Source: Lolium rigidum (Eukaryota; Streptophyta; Magnoliopsida; Poales; Poaceae). From it: 64,000 bases of DNA. Shown piece by piece: positions 47,043 through 57,850 of the stretch (its first letter is position 1; each line of letters starts with the position of its first letter). Below the pieces are notes generated by a model. It ran no database searches. It was not told where the DNA came from and saw only the letters and a list, made by a program, of their open reading frames with translations. Location of the stretch: assembly GCF_022539505.1 (NCBI RefSeq), contig NC_061508.1, positions 345,167,484 to 345,231,483 on the forward strand, written 5' to 3'. The position numbers were made by a program, and so were the translations under genes.

Positions 47043-47498
47043 CTTTTTTTTCTGAAGTTGGTGCTAGTGGAGTGGGAGGTGTGTTGGCAAGATGAATCTG
47101 GAGCGGAGCTGTCCCAAACACGCCCCAAGGATGGAAACAAAATACAGAGGTGCAGGATCTGAATTTTTTTTAGAGAATCTATAAATCTAAAAGTATTTTG
47201 CGGACAGGGCCTAAACGTTACTGAATCTTTTGGAGCCGTAAGCGCAAAAGTGCAAGCATGCCCATGGTTCTGTTCGATTGTGGTGGCCTGCCTCGCTTCC
47301 ATGGCCGGCTGCGGTAGTGCGCCAGTGCAACGAGCGGCCACGCAGAGAAGCAGGCGGCAGCACTGGTGGCAAGGCCGCGGAACGCGGATTTGTCCACGTC
47401 AGACGGTCAGACTCAGGCATGACCCTAGTTGCTGGCTTTTAAATTTTATACTGTATAACCAATACAGTGACCATTGTCCATTGACCCGTCCTCTCTCA
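47043..47498. other. Intergenic sequence, no gene seen
   Basis: Mixed-composition DNA between the fragment above and the Mutator-like element. Frames are short and unsupported. Confidence 0.4.
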
Positions 47499-48352
47499 AA
47501 ACAAAAAGAGTTAATTGAATCTATGTCATTGCAACTTTCACTGGTTGGAGAAATGACATTACAAAAACGAAAGTTGGAAATATGCCACTCTAACTTTTTT
47601 ATACCTCTATCTATGCCATTCTCTTCAATACCAAATCATATATAGACCTTATACTCCCGTATGTATCCATATACCTCGTATGGAAAACTCGAACTGCATC
47701 AAAAATTCAAAATTCCCCGCTCGAACTCGCGCGCACGCACGAACCCTGGCGGCGGTAGCGGTCGGAGTAGGCCGGCGCTAAAGGCGTTCGCGCGACGCCA
47801 TGATTGGAGGACCCAATCGCGCAACGTTGTTGCTGGAGGAGGGCGCCACTGGAGGCGGTCTGGGTTGGATCCGGCCACTGCGCTGGAAGAGGTCGCCAAG
47901 CGGCTGGACGCATGCGCGGCTGGTGGACGGCGCCGTGGCTTCAGCCGTGCCTGAGCTCGCCTCATCTGCTCATCCTCGTTGTCGGAAGCCAAGTCCGGCC
48001 ACCAGCGCCATCCACCAGATCTCCCGTTCGTACCAACCTTCTTCTCAGATTTGGTTCGAGTTTTTTAATTAATGGAGGCACTAGTGCGATGCGTAGCTAA
48101 GTGAAGATTCAATCGGTGGTTGTCTTCTTCCCGAGATGATATGTATCGATCCGTTGCTTCTTCCTCTGAAATACATGAATTTTTGGAATTGTTATTCTCT
48201 TAAATGGAGAAAATGGCATAAGTAGAGGTATGAAGAAGTTAGAGTGGCATATCTCCAAGTCTAGCTTTCGTAAGAGCATGTCTAACAGGCTTCGTATTTT
48301 TTCGCCCCTTAAAACGCGAGTAGAGGGCCCTGTATTCACTTTTCGCCGGCCG

Positions 48353-48454
48353 AAAACTCGGACGAGCTAGCAGACCCCATATCCCCACCCCATAAAACAG
48401 AATATTCTGTTTTACGGGGTGGGGATATGGGGTCTACTAGCTCGTCCGAGTTTT
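48353..48454. repeat. Near-perfect 102-bp palindrome without spacer
   Basis: Two 51-bp arms meet at AGAAT-ATTCT (centre 48403) and match at 49 of 51 positions. It lies between the left TIR and the 3' end of the transposase frame. Confidence 0.9.
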
Positions 48455-48597
48455 CAACCCCTCAAAACAGGGTTTTTTAACAAATTGGATATTAGAACCA
48501 ACACAACATTCACATAAAATAAATGTTTTACATCACACAATAATCGTCATAATTATTACAATAATGTTTTTCGGAAATGTCAACAAATGTTCTAATG

Positions 48598-48672
48598 GAA
48601 GAATTAAACAAATTAACAAATGTTTCACACATACAACAATAGGAAATGAATGTTTCACACATACAACAATGG
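48598..48672 (+). repeat. 33-bp tandem duplication in the Harbinger 3' flank
   Basis: ATGTTTCACACATACAACAA followed by TAGGAAATGA appears twice head to tail, with one G/T difference, downstream of the transposase stop. Confidence 0.8.
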
Positions 48673-48815
48673 GAAATGAATGTAATAAATCATTGGCCAT
48701 GCAACTGCCAATGGTGATCAATCAGATCTTGGGTGAGCTGGTGATGAGTCTCGGCATTTTCAATGCCTCGGTGAGCTGCAAGAAAAGCTTCAATCCGATC
48801 AGGGTTCCTCTCGGG

Positions 48816-50025
48816 CTACACTCGGGTGCCAACATTGTCATAGAAACATGGCAAATTCAAACCTCTTTCATCTTCAATGATCATGTTGTGAAGAATCACA
48901 CAACATGTTATGATATCAACAAGAGATTCCTTGTCCCAAAACCTAGCAGGACCCCGGACAATTGCAAACTTTGCTTGCAAGACACCAAAAGCTCTCTCAA
49001 TATCCTTGCGGCATGTCTCTTGATTTTTGGTGAAGCAAGCTTCCTTTCTTGTCAAAGCCTTGTCATTTTTCTCTTTTATGGACTTGACAAGGGTTGCATA
49101 GTTAGGGTAAATACCATCTGTGAGATAGTACCCCATGGTGTACTCATTGTTCATAACTTTGTAGTTACAAGGTGGAGCTTCACCCTTAACTAGTCTTGCA
49201 AACAAAGGGGATCTATTCAAGATGTTGATGTCGTTGAGTGTCCCCGGCAATCCAAAAAAAGCATGCCAAATCCATAAGTCTTGAGAGGCCACAGCTTCAA
49301 GAACAATGGTAGCATCACGGCTTTTGCCACAATACATTCCATGCCATGCTTTTGGACAATTTTTCCATGTCCAATGCATGCAATCCAAACTACCAAGCAT
49401 CCCCGGTCACCCCCTCTTTTCATTGATCTCCATGAGCCTTTTTGTATCTTCCTCATTTGGAGCTCGGAGATACGTCTCTCCATACAACTTGATCACCATC
49501 TTGGCAAACATACGCACGCAATCCATGGTTGTTTGCACACCAATGCGAAGGTACTCATCGGTATAATCTGCTGGTATACCGTATGCAATAACCCTCATGG
49601 CGGCAGATATTTTTTGATATGGGCTAAATCCCATGACTTGGGCAGCGTTTCTTTTTTGCTTGAAATAATCGTAATTTGCCTCGCAATCTTTGACGATTCT
49701 CTCGAACAAATTCCTATGCATTCGGTACCGTCTACGGAAGAGGCGGGGAGGATAGGTCGGTACCTCGGCAAAATAATCTTGCATCAGCTGTTCGTGGCCG
49801 AGCGCGCGGTTCTGCGGAATGCACATACGCCCCATCACGGATCCTTTCCGCTGATCCGTAAGCTTGGCGCGGTCCTCCATTTGCTTCATGCCGAACAGGA
49901 GCAAGCATCATCTCCGTCTCGTCGTCGTTGAGCAACTCGTCGATGTCCGAATCGTCGGAATCCGATGAGGACCAATCGGTCGACGTCGCGTCCAAATCCG
50001 CCATGTGCACATCCTCCGAAGCCAT
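48816..50025 (-). pseudogene. Harbinger DDE transposase, one frameshift and one stop
   Basis: The product begins near 50025 with an acidic Ser/Asp-rich N-terminus (SSSDSDDSDIDELLNDDETE), shifts frame near 49910, and continues with RLFRRRYRMHRNLFERIVKDC. At 49407-49409 an in-frame TGA interrupts it just before LGSLDCMHW. DDE residues are visible: Asp in SLDCMHW, Asp in GTLNDINILN, and Glu in DIERAFGVLQAKF. The C-terminus ends YDNVGTRV. Intact members of this plant transposon protein family are about 400 aa and cut out and reinsert the element at TWA targets. Confidence 0.88.
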
Positions 50026-50680
50026 CTACCACGGTGTACCAGACATCAGCCCCAAACACGACCATGCTACGGGCGACAACAAAGAAGAACGCGGCGGAAT
50101 ACTCACCGCGAAAACGGCGGAGAAGACCGCGGCGGGAGGGCGGCGGCGGGCGCGGATGGACGTGGATCTTCGGCGGAGGTGCGGCGGAGGTGCGGGGGGG
50201 GCGTCGACGCAGCTCGGCGCGGCTCGGCGGACGGCGGAGGGGCGCGGATCTGACGGATTCCGTCGACGGCGCGCGGGAGGCTGCGGTGGCACGCGGGGGA
50301 CAACGGGTGGGGGGAACTGAAATGTCCGCGCGCGGTTTCGGAATTGGGATACCGGTTTGGCTCTCTATCCCCGCTCCCACCCCGCATAAGTAGGGGGCGA
50401 CGACCCGCCCCGTAATCGAAAACGGCAAAAAAGATGCGGGGGCCGGTTTTTACGGGGCGTGCTAGACGGCCGGGTACAGCCGAAACCCGTATATCGGCGA
50501 TTATTATACGGGTTTGCCCCTTTTACGGGTTCTGTTAGACATGCTCTAATGGTATTTCTCCAGCCGGTCAAAATTACAATAACATAGATCCAATTAACCC
50601 AAACAAAAAATAGAAAAAAACGAATCTTGGCCCAAAACGTGCCCGAAAACCTTGGCTGCGTATGCATATGGGGTCCGGTC

Positions 50681-50756
50681 GGTCAACCATTTTTGACTCG
50701 TCAACCATGGTTTGCCACTCCCTTGTACCGAGTGATGTGATTTGACTCGTCAACCA
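50681..50756 (+). promoter_or_regulatory. W-box cluster in the CRK promoter
   Basis: GGTCAACCA at 50681-50689 is an inverted TTGACC W-box. The 16-bp motif TTTGACTCGTCAACCA occurs twice, at 50692-50707 and 50741-50756. Each copy contains TTGAC and GTCAA head to head around TC, so five WRKY core sites fall within 76 bp, 52-127 bp before the ATG. WRKY factors bind such sites during defence and salicylic-acid responses, and CRK genes are commonly induced that way; induction here is inferred. Confidence 0.65.
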
Positions 50757-50807
50757 GGCGTAGCAACTCAGGACAGGAGAAGCCCCTCCACTGCATTACC
50801 GCTAGCG

Positions 50808-53800
50808 ATGATTGCTGCCCGCTATGCCACCGCCGTCGTCCTTGCCCTCGTGCTGCCACTGCCGGCGGCGGTGACCCTGAAAATTTCCTGCGACGGCTCC
50901 GTCTACACGGCCAACGGCACGTTCCAGGCGAACCTGGACCTCCTCGGCGCGGCGCTCCCAGCCAACGCCTCCGCCTCGCCGTCGGGCTTCGTCACCGCCT
51001 CCGTCGGCGCGGCGCCCGATCAGGCCAACGCCCTAGCGCTCTGCCGCGGGGACACCAACGCCTCCGCCTGCGCCGCCTGCGTCGCGGCGGCGTTCCAGGA
51101 CGCGCAGCAGGCCTGCCCGCAGGACAAGGGCGTCGCGGTCTACAGCGACGCGTGCGTCCTCCGCTTCGCCGGCACCCGGTTCCTCGACTTCCTCCAAGGG
51201 GACCAGTGGCTCGTCTCGGAATTGATGTATGGCAATCAACTCCATGGTTTTCTACAGTATTATTCTTGTGCATCCATTTTTCTCCAGCTTCAGAGGCGCG
51301 TCGTCTTACATACTACATATGGGAACTCGTGATCAGCCCTGTCGTTGACACCGCCACGGCGAGCGTCAACGCCTCGGATGCCTACTTCAGGGCTGCCGTC
51401 ACCGCGATCTTCACCGCCCTGGTCGACCGCGCGGTAGCGGGGACCAACGAGACGAGGAAGTACTTCGCCACGGGGGAGATGGACTTCGATCCCAAGCTCT
51501 ACGGACTCGCGCAATGCGCGCCGGATCTAACGCCGACGCAGTGCCAGGGCTGCCTAGGGCAGCTCTTCCTGGTAACCGAGCTGCGGTACCTGAGCGCGCG
51601 GCCCCTGTCCCTGTGGACCAGCGCTTTCGTGGTGTGGTGCTCCCTGAGGTACGGCGTGTCGCCGTTCCACGAGGGCCGGGCGATGCTGCAGCTCGCCGCC
51701 CCGCCAGCACCAGCACCAGCACCATCACCGGAGGCCACGATCACGCCTCCTATTCCAGAATCGGGAGCAGGTAGATTCTTGTTCAGATGTACGTACTCCT
51801 CTGACTGGAACATTTCTTCCAAACATCATGCTACTGTCCAAACATCGTCATGTCAAAATACACCAAAAAATATCATATCATCCTGACTTCCTCCAAATGT
51901 AGCAACTTCAAAGTTGTAGTACCACTTCAAGTTCATGTTTGATATATGCAGGGAGGAACAGGACTGCAGCGGGAATCATTGCAGGCGTTGCCTGTTCCGT
52001 CGTGCTAATGTTTCTTCTTTCAGTTTGTTTATGCTTTCGCTTCAGGCCAAGAATTAAGGCGACAGAGAACGACCACTGTGAGTAGCAGCAATGCGGTCCT
52101 TTTTATGAGCCTGAATTTTCCATTTCCTTACATAAATTCTTGTCATATGGCATCAGCACTGGAGAAGATAGGGAGAGCGCACTGCACCATCTTTGATTTG
52201 CCGACATTGCAACAGGCCACTGAACACTTCTCAGAGAGGAATAAGCTCGGAGAAGGTGGTTTTGGTACCGTATACAAGGTAAGCAATCGATCTGGGTGAG
52301 GCGATGAGGGAAGGAAATTGTAGCACATCGCGCCTTCTCTGAAAGATAATCTGTTTCAGGGAATACTGTCTGACGGGCAAGTGATAGCAGTCAAGACACT
52401 CCTAGGAACAACAGGGCATGGGCTGCAGCAGCTACACAATGAGGTTGTATTACTGGCAGAGCTTCAGCACAAGAACCTTGTTAGGTTACAGGGGTTTTGC
52501 CCACATCAGAATGACACACTGCTCGTTTATGAGTACGTCAAGAATGGGAGCCTCGACAACTTTCTATTCGGTATGTTTCCTCTTCACTTTACATATCATG
52601 AACGGTCTGTTGTTGCTCCTTTTTAGAGATATGTTTTTGAATTCAGAGATAGCAATACTAGACAAGTGTGATGATAATCACAGTTGACTACCGGCAAATT
52701 AAGTTTCATAGTTGCAGTTTGCTTTTTCTTTCTGAACTTGGTGTGATTAGTGAGGCGTAATGATATATGGCCACTGCTGCTGCCCAGGCTGCACCGTATG
52801 TGTCTCTTCTCTATCTTTGTCAGATCTTTCTAGTTATGGTATTTATGGTAGATGCGATCGGTTTGTCTTATCTAGATGTGATTTGTTCGTCTGCTCTGCT
52901 AGTATGCATGATTAGTTTACTAGCTGTTTCTGTAGTCATGATTTATCAATTTTTTATTCGAGATAAATCATATAGTAATTTGCTTATATATTCAACAGGT
53001 AGTAGGGGACTTAATTGGGAGCAACATTACAACATCATTCTTGGAATTGCCAAGGGAGTATTGTATCTCCATGAGGACTCAAGCATGAGGATCATCCATC
53101 GGGACCTGAAGGCAAACAACATTCTTCTCGACGACAACATGGAACCGAAAATCGCAGACTTTGGGCTCGCAAGGCTGCTAGAGGAAGGTCACACCCAAAG
53201 TCGGACAGCCAAAGTTGTTGGGACGCTGTAAGCTAAGCTCGTGTGTGTGTCAAACTCGCACATATAGTTTCTAGGCCTGACTAACTGAACTGTCACACAT
53301 CCTCTGCAGCGGCTACATGGCGCCAGAGTATGCGATGCACGGGAACGTCTCGCCCAAGATCGATGTCTTCAGCTTGGGCGTGTTGGCCCTTGAGATCGTG
53401 ACCAGGAGAAGCAACTGCAGCTCTAATGACCACGGCACCGTGAATCTCCTGAGTGATGTACGTCAGTACCGGGTTCGATCACTTGGTTTTCTCGTTCTGC
53501 AATTCGTTTTCCGAAGAAGTAAACTGATGTTGACCATCGATCTGACAGGTCTGGGATCACTGGACCAAAGGTACAATATCGCAGATGCTGCACCGACTGG
53601 ACGACGGGTATGCTCGAAACCAGGCGCTACGATGCATCCACATCGGTCTGCTGTGTGTCCAGCAGGACCCTGGCCACAGGCCGGACATATCAGCCGTGGT
53701 GTTCATGCTAACCAGGGATAGCATGGAGCTCCGGCCTCCGTCGCAACCTGCATTCTTCTTCGGGAGAGCTTCAAGGTCAAATGGGCAAAGCAGCTACTTA

Positions 53801-53878
53801 TATGACCAGTCAGATTTCGTATTGCAACAGAGTTTCTCTGTGAATGGGATTACACTTACTGAACCGTATCCAAGGTAG
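50808..53878 (+). CDS. Cysteine-rich receptor-like protein kinase (DUF26 RLK)
   Basis: Seven exons with GT-AG introns and consistent phases: 50808-51770, 51952-52077, 52157-52278, 52360-52570, 52999-53227, 53310-53457, 53549-53878. Excluding a 104-bp anomaly in exon 1, they encode about 674 aa. ATG at 50808 opens a signal peptide ([20 protein letters not shown]). Two DUF26 domains follow with C-x8-C-x2-C motifs ([26 protein letters not shown]), a Pro-rich linker, one transmembrane helix ([18 protein letters not shown]) and an RD-type kinase: [38 protein letters not shown]. It would sit in the plasma membrane and signal in immunity or stress. Exon 1 changes frame between 51221 and 51323, so a functional product depends on what that segment is. 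Confidence 0.85.
51219..51325 (+). other. 104-bp frame-disrupting segment in CRK exon 1
   Basis: The first DUF26 domain ends in LVSE (GAA at 51219-51221) and the expected next residues resume at GAACTCGTGATC (51323) in another frame. The intervening AT-richer stretch has no counterpart in the family, where both DUF26 domains share one exon. It contains GT and AG dinucleotides; the only intron-sized pair that keeps the frame is GT 51213 to AG 51295 (83 nt), and it is weak. Confidence 0.6.
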
Positions 53879-53939
53879 GTCCAAAGTATGTGAACTACAG
53901 TAGTTGTGAGTCGACCGCGAATATAAATGCATAATGCAG

Positions 53940-54018
53940 GCTAGAGATTTATCACCGTGAATCTGCTGAGTGATGTCAGTGCCGGGTTCACTTCTTTTTC
54001 TCGTTCTGCAATGCAATT
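53940..54018 (+). repeat. Duplicated piece of CRK exon 6 and intron 6
   Basis: ACCGTGAATCTGCTGAGTGA and the following GTGCCGGGTTC and CTCGTTCTGCAA closely match 53436-53512, the end of exon 6 and start of intron 6. It lies just after the CRK stop codon, a relic of a tandem copy or unequal exchange. Confidence 0.75.
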
Positions 54019-54419
54019 CGACCGGGTGTAGCCCACATGGAGGCAAGCGGGCTAGGTCGTGCGTTCCGATGGGGTCGAGCCAGCAGTGGAGACTTGCGGC
54101 ACACCGCTCTAAGACGGCGTTCGCTGCCCTAACTTCGCGCGTTGCGTAGTGTGCACATGCCGAACTGCACCTTCCTGACATGGCGCGGCCGGCCAGTGCT
54201 TTGCTACTCCTGGACTGGAAATTCTCTTCTTGTTCCTAGCTTGATTGATTTTTCGTGCTCCTTTTTTTTTTTTGAGAACACAGTACAACGCAGACCAAAC
54301 AGATTTTAAGTTTTGCACATTCTGTTTACGTTGACAGACAGTGTAAATGCATTACGTTTACGTTACCAGTACCATTTTTCAAACAAACACGTCCTACTTG
54401 TAAAGCATATTTAGGTTGT
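54019..54419. other. Intergenic sequence, no gene seen
   Basis: Mixed sequence with a T-run near 54262. Short frames only; it leads into the minisatellite. Confidence 0.4.
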
Positions 54420-55145
54420 GAAGAGGAGCATGTCAAAAAGCTAGACGTTTGATTCGAATAAAAATATACTGGAGGAACAACTTCGAGACATATGAGGAAC
54501 ATCCCCACAGGTTGAGGGGAACAAAACGATTTGTAAATGGAATAGCTTGGAAGCATATGAGGAACAACATAAATAGGAAGAGGGGAACAAACAATTTTGC
54601 AGTGAGGAACAACTTTGAAGCATAATAGGTTGAGGGTAACAAACTCATTTGTAGTGAGGAATAACATAAATAGGAAGAGGGGAACAAACAATTTTGCAGT
54701 GAGGAACAACTTTGAAGCATAATAGGTTGAGGGTAACAAACTCATTTGCAGTGAGGAACTTGGAGGCATATGAGGAACAACATAATAGGTTGAGGGGAAC
54801 AAACGCATTTACAGTGAGGAACAACTTGCAAGCATATGATGAACAACCACATAGGTTGAAGGGAACAAACCTATTTGCAGTTACAAACAACTTTGAGGCA
54901 TATGAGGAACAACCCCATATATTGAGGGGAACAAAACCATTTGTAATGAGTAACAACTTAGAGATATATAGGGAATAACCCAAAGGTTGTGGGGAACAAA
55001 ACCATTTGTAATGAGAAATGTGGAGCATACGAGGAACAACCTCATAGGTTGAGCAGAACAAACCTATTTGACAGTGAGGACCAAGAACATTGAGACAGGT
55101 CCTTTGAGGAACAACCCCATATATTGTGGGGAACAAGAACCTCGT
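54420..55145 (+). repeat. Minisatellite of GAGGAACAAC-type units
   Basis: About a dozen imperfect units of roughly 60-66 bp are built on GAGGAACAACTTNGAAGCAT, ATGAGGAACAACCCCATA and GGTTGAGGGGAACAAAC. A higher-order copy of about 97 bp (54567 onward and 54664 onward) is repeated almost exactly. Long minus-strand frames here arise from the repeat period and are not genes. Confidence 0.85.
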
Positions 55146-55334
55146 GGCAATGGTTTTCAGTCTCACAGCTTTAGCGGACCAAGTTTTTCCCCTCGTGGTG
55201 ATCACTTCCCTTAAATGGGACATGGTATGATTGGTGTTTTTCCTAACACTTTTTCAGGGCAAATGAGCCAACACTGGTATCCTTCACTAACCCCAGTGTT
55301 GTGCCATTTGCTCATCCCATGCCTTTCTATTGAT

Positions 55335-55615
55335 ACAGGACAGATGCCTGGAGAACACATGGCTCATTGATTACGACTGTTCGCGCCACATGACCGGAAA
55401 CTCAAAGTGGTTCTCCAGCCTCGACCCCGTGAGTTGCAAGGAGTACATCACATTCGGGGACAATAGCAAAGGTAATGTGGTCTCTCATGGAACCATTCCG
55501 GTTAACGAGAGTTTTGTTCTCAAGGATGTTGCGTTCGTTTCGAATTTGCATTTTAACTTGCTCTCTGTTATGCAACTCCTTGGGGATGGCTTTGAAAGTG
55601 CGCTTTAAGACTGGC
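55335..55615 (+). pseudogene. Copia retrotransposon protease-region fragment
   Basis: The frame reads NTWLIDYDCSRHMTGNSKWF and then FGDNSKGNVVSHGTIPV, FVLKDVAFVSNLHFNLLSV, the gag-pre-integrase boundary and protease region of Copia polyproteins. The catalytic triplet DSG is DYD here, so it would be inactive. Gag, integrase and reverse transcriptase are absent nearby; the frame closes at 55608 with diverged sequence. An isolated relic. Confidence 0.82.
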
Positions 55616-56467
55616 TTGTCTGGAACGTAGCTGAAAATAAAATAAAAATCGTCCTACCGAACCCACCACGAAATATCTATGAAAGATGCAAGATATGAAT
55701 GATCTTGGAACTCACCAACACCGCAGCGGAAGTAGATTGTTGGTGAAGAACGTTTGCTGCAATTTCCCGAGGCTAGGTGTATACTACCCAACCGCGAGAA
55801 TAAACACTCCCGCTTGAGGATCGAAAGCACGATCCCTCCGCCAGTATCCACGCGTACAGATTCACCACTTCAGCAGGGCTTCACCGTCCAGGACAAAGAA
55901 CTAATGGAGACTAGTATTGGAACATTTCCAGGGAGAGAGAGGGAGAGAGTTTCTGCCCAAAAGTGGAGAGAAAAAACCAACCATGAGGGCTGCACAAAAG
56001 GGCCTTACATAGCATGAGAGGGGAGGTTTTTCATTTTTTGTTTTTTTTTGAATTTTTATGCCCATTTGAATCTCTTGGTCAAATCCTAGCTAGGTTTGAC
56101 CAAGATTTAAACAAGTTTAACACATGAAAATGAAAAGGTAAGCTTGTATCCTTCTTAGTCACTCCAAATGAAGCTTTTGGGAGGGTTTTTGAAATGTCCA
56201 TGTTTTAAACCCAAAACCACTTCTCTTCGTGCTTGACTTCATAAGACAGAGTTTAGGGTTATGGGGTAGATACATGATTTTTGTGGTTTGAATATGTCAG
56301 ACCTTGTTTATCACCTTGAATGCTTACTATATGACATAAGAAGACGATGTGCTTTGGTTTTTCATTTTTTTGATTTTTTTGAATTTTTATGCCCATTTGA
56401 ATCTTGGTCAAATCATAGGTTTGACCATGATTTAAACATGTTTAAAACATGAAAATGAAAAAGTAAG
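55616..56467. other. Unassigned retroelement-like sequence
   Basis: The stretch around 55650-56030 has the look of a Copia LTR or leader in reverse. Two copies of a GAATTTTTATGCCCATTTGA unit with flanking TTTGACC occur at 56048 and 56378, a direct repeat of about 110 bp. No ends were fixed. Confidence 0.4.
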
Positions 56468-57850
56468 TGAAAGTGCATGGAGCCGCCATGTGTGGTTTTG
56501 GTAATTAATGACAATCCCTATGGACTAATGTTTGCATTGAGTTATATTTGTAGTAGTTGTCCATAGGCAATGCTTGAACCATATGTTGGCTTCAAGGTTG
56601 CAATAAGAAGAAATTGATGGAGGATATCAAGTGTCAAGTATGTCTTGAGGATGAAGATGAAGTGAGTCCTCAAGTTACTTCAAGACATCAACATGATGAA
56701 GACTGAAGAAATGAAGTGCAAGTTCAAGATGAGCCAAACTCGAAGAGATCACATGCTTGAAGCTTGCCATCCATATGGTGATCATAGATATGTGAAGATG
56801 CGCCGAAGAAGAAGCTCTCCCATAGTGGAGTATGGGGGAGCACTTCGCATGACTTCATCAAGCAAGAACAATCAAGAAAGGTGTTCCATCTTGTTGCGGT
56901 CAAGACCGTCATCATCAAGCTCAAGTGGAATGCGCAAGGTTAAGGTTTGCTCTTGATAGGGTTTCTTTCTCACCGGTCTCATGGTGTAGTTGGAGACCGA
57001 TTTATACTTTAGTTGTCGTACTATCAAGAGGACTCTCGAGTGAGTAACTCGATCGTATCCTTCGGAGAGCTCAAACCTTTGTGATGTTTTAGAGCTTGTG
57101 CTTATTCTCATGACAAGCTCTAGTTCATCGAAAACGGATTTCGCATAGATCACTTGTTGCGTTTTCGAGTTTGGTGATTTTCTCGGTTTCTCATGTTGAG
57201 ATGTTGCACCCCTAAATTTAATAGAAAATCACCCCCACTGGTTTCCATATTTTTATTTTTTGTTGGGTAAGCTCTTGTCGTCCCCTTTCCAACAAAATTG
57301 GTTTCACTCTATTCGGAGCTACCAATCTTAAATTTTGGATTTTACAAGGTAGCAGGTCAATATCACCAGGCCGGATTTTCCGGGCCGGATATTTTGAAAT
57401 TTGGCTAAGGACTTTTCGAAATGCGGCTCAGTAATACCCTGGAACAGGGCTGGACTTTTGCCCGGATTTTTCCAGAAGCCGGATTTTCCGGGAGGGCCGG
57501 ATAATCCAGCCCCTACTTAGACCGGATTATCCACCCCAAAATATCCTGCAACGGCTCGATTTTCTTGGGGAACATGTGCTCAACTCATTTATATTGAAAG
57601 CAATATTTCAAGTTAATATTTTCACTCTTAAGGTGAAAAAGTTTATATATGTGCCTCTCCTTGCTTCTATGGTCGACAGCAAGCCTGGCACCATTTTGGT
57701 GACTCCCCTGGTTGTGTGTGCTGGTAGCCTGGTATGCATGCACACAGCCTTGTAAGCTGCCTGTGTGGTTCCATGTTGGTACTTGGTTCTTTTGGTGGAT
57801 CAGCTCGGCTGATCTTGATATTATCCACCCAATTCCATTTTTATTTGCTA
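56468..57850 (+). repeat. LTR-retrotransposon LTR, probable, right end unclear
   Basis: It starts TGAAAGTGCATGGAGCCGCC at 56468, a start I recall from Triticeae LTRs, and includes repeated CCGGATTTTCCGGG-type motifs at 57370-57500. I could not fix the terminal CA or a duplication. It may be a solo or truncated LTR. Confidence 0.5.

Larger units (their letters stand above)
48274..50546 (-). mobile_element. PIF/Harbinger element with a degraded transposase
   Basis: The perfect 15-bp ends GAGCATGTCTAACAG (48274) and CTGTTAGACATGCTC (to 50546) are flanked by TAA (48271-48273 and 50547-50549). The 2.3-kb element has a transposase gene on the minus strand and a GC-rich 5' region. The second, Myb-like protein that autonomous members encode was not found. 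A 102-bp palindrome lies near its left end. Confidence 0.93.
47508..50600. mobile_element. Mutator-like element (about 0.8 kb) split by a Harbinger element
   Basis: A perfect 9-bp duplication AAACAAAAA (47499-47507 and 50601-50609) flanks long terminal inverted repeats. The left TIR starts GAGTTAATTGAATCTATG; the right TIR, read inward, starts GGGTTAATTGGATCTATG, and similarity continues for about 130 bp, past the GCCACTCTAAC block. The Harbinger element sits within the right TIR. The interior (47690-48110) is GC-rich and exon-like, with a 98-codon minus-strand frame but no transposase, so it may be a Pack-MULE carrying captured host sequence. Confidence 0.88.

Noticed and set aside
52767..52998. 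Extra coding sequence in CRK intron 4
   Set aside because: The open frame before 52999 has no kinase homology and a clear AG acceptor precedes the conserved exon.
54326..55223. Long minus-strand frames with repeated PLNLLCCSSYASK-type peptides
   Set aside because: They arise from the minisatellite period; no conserved protein.
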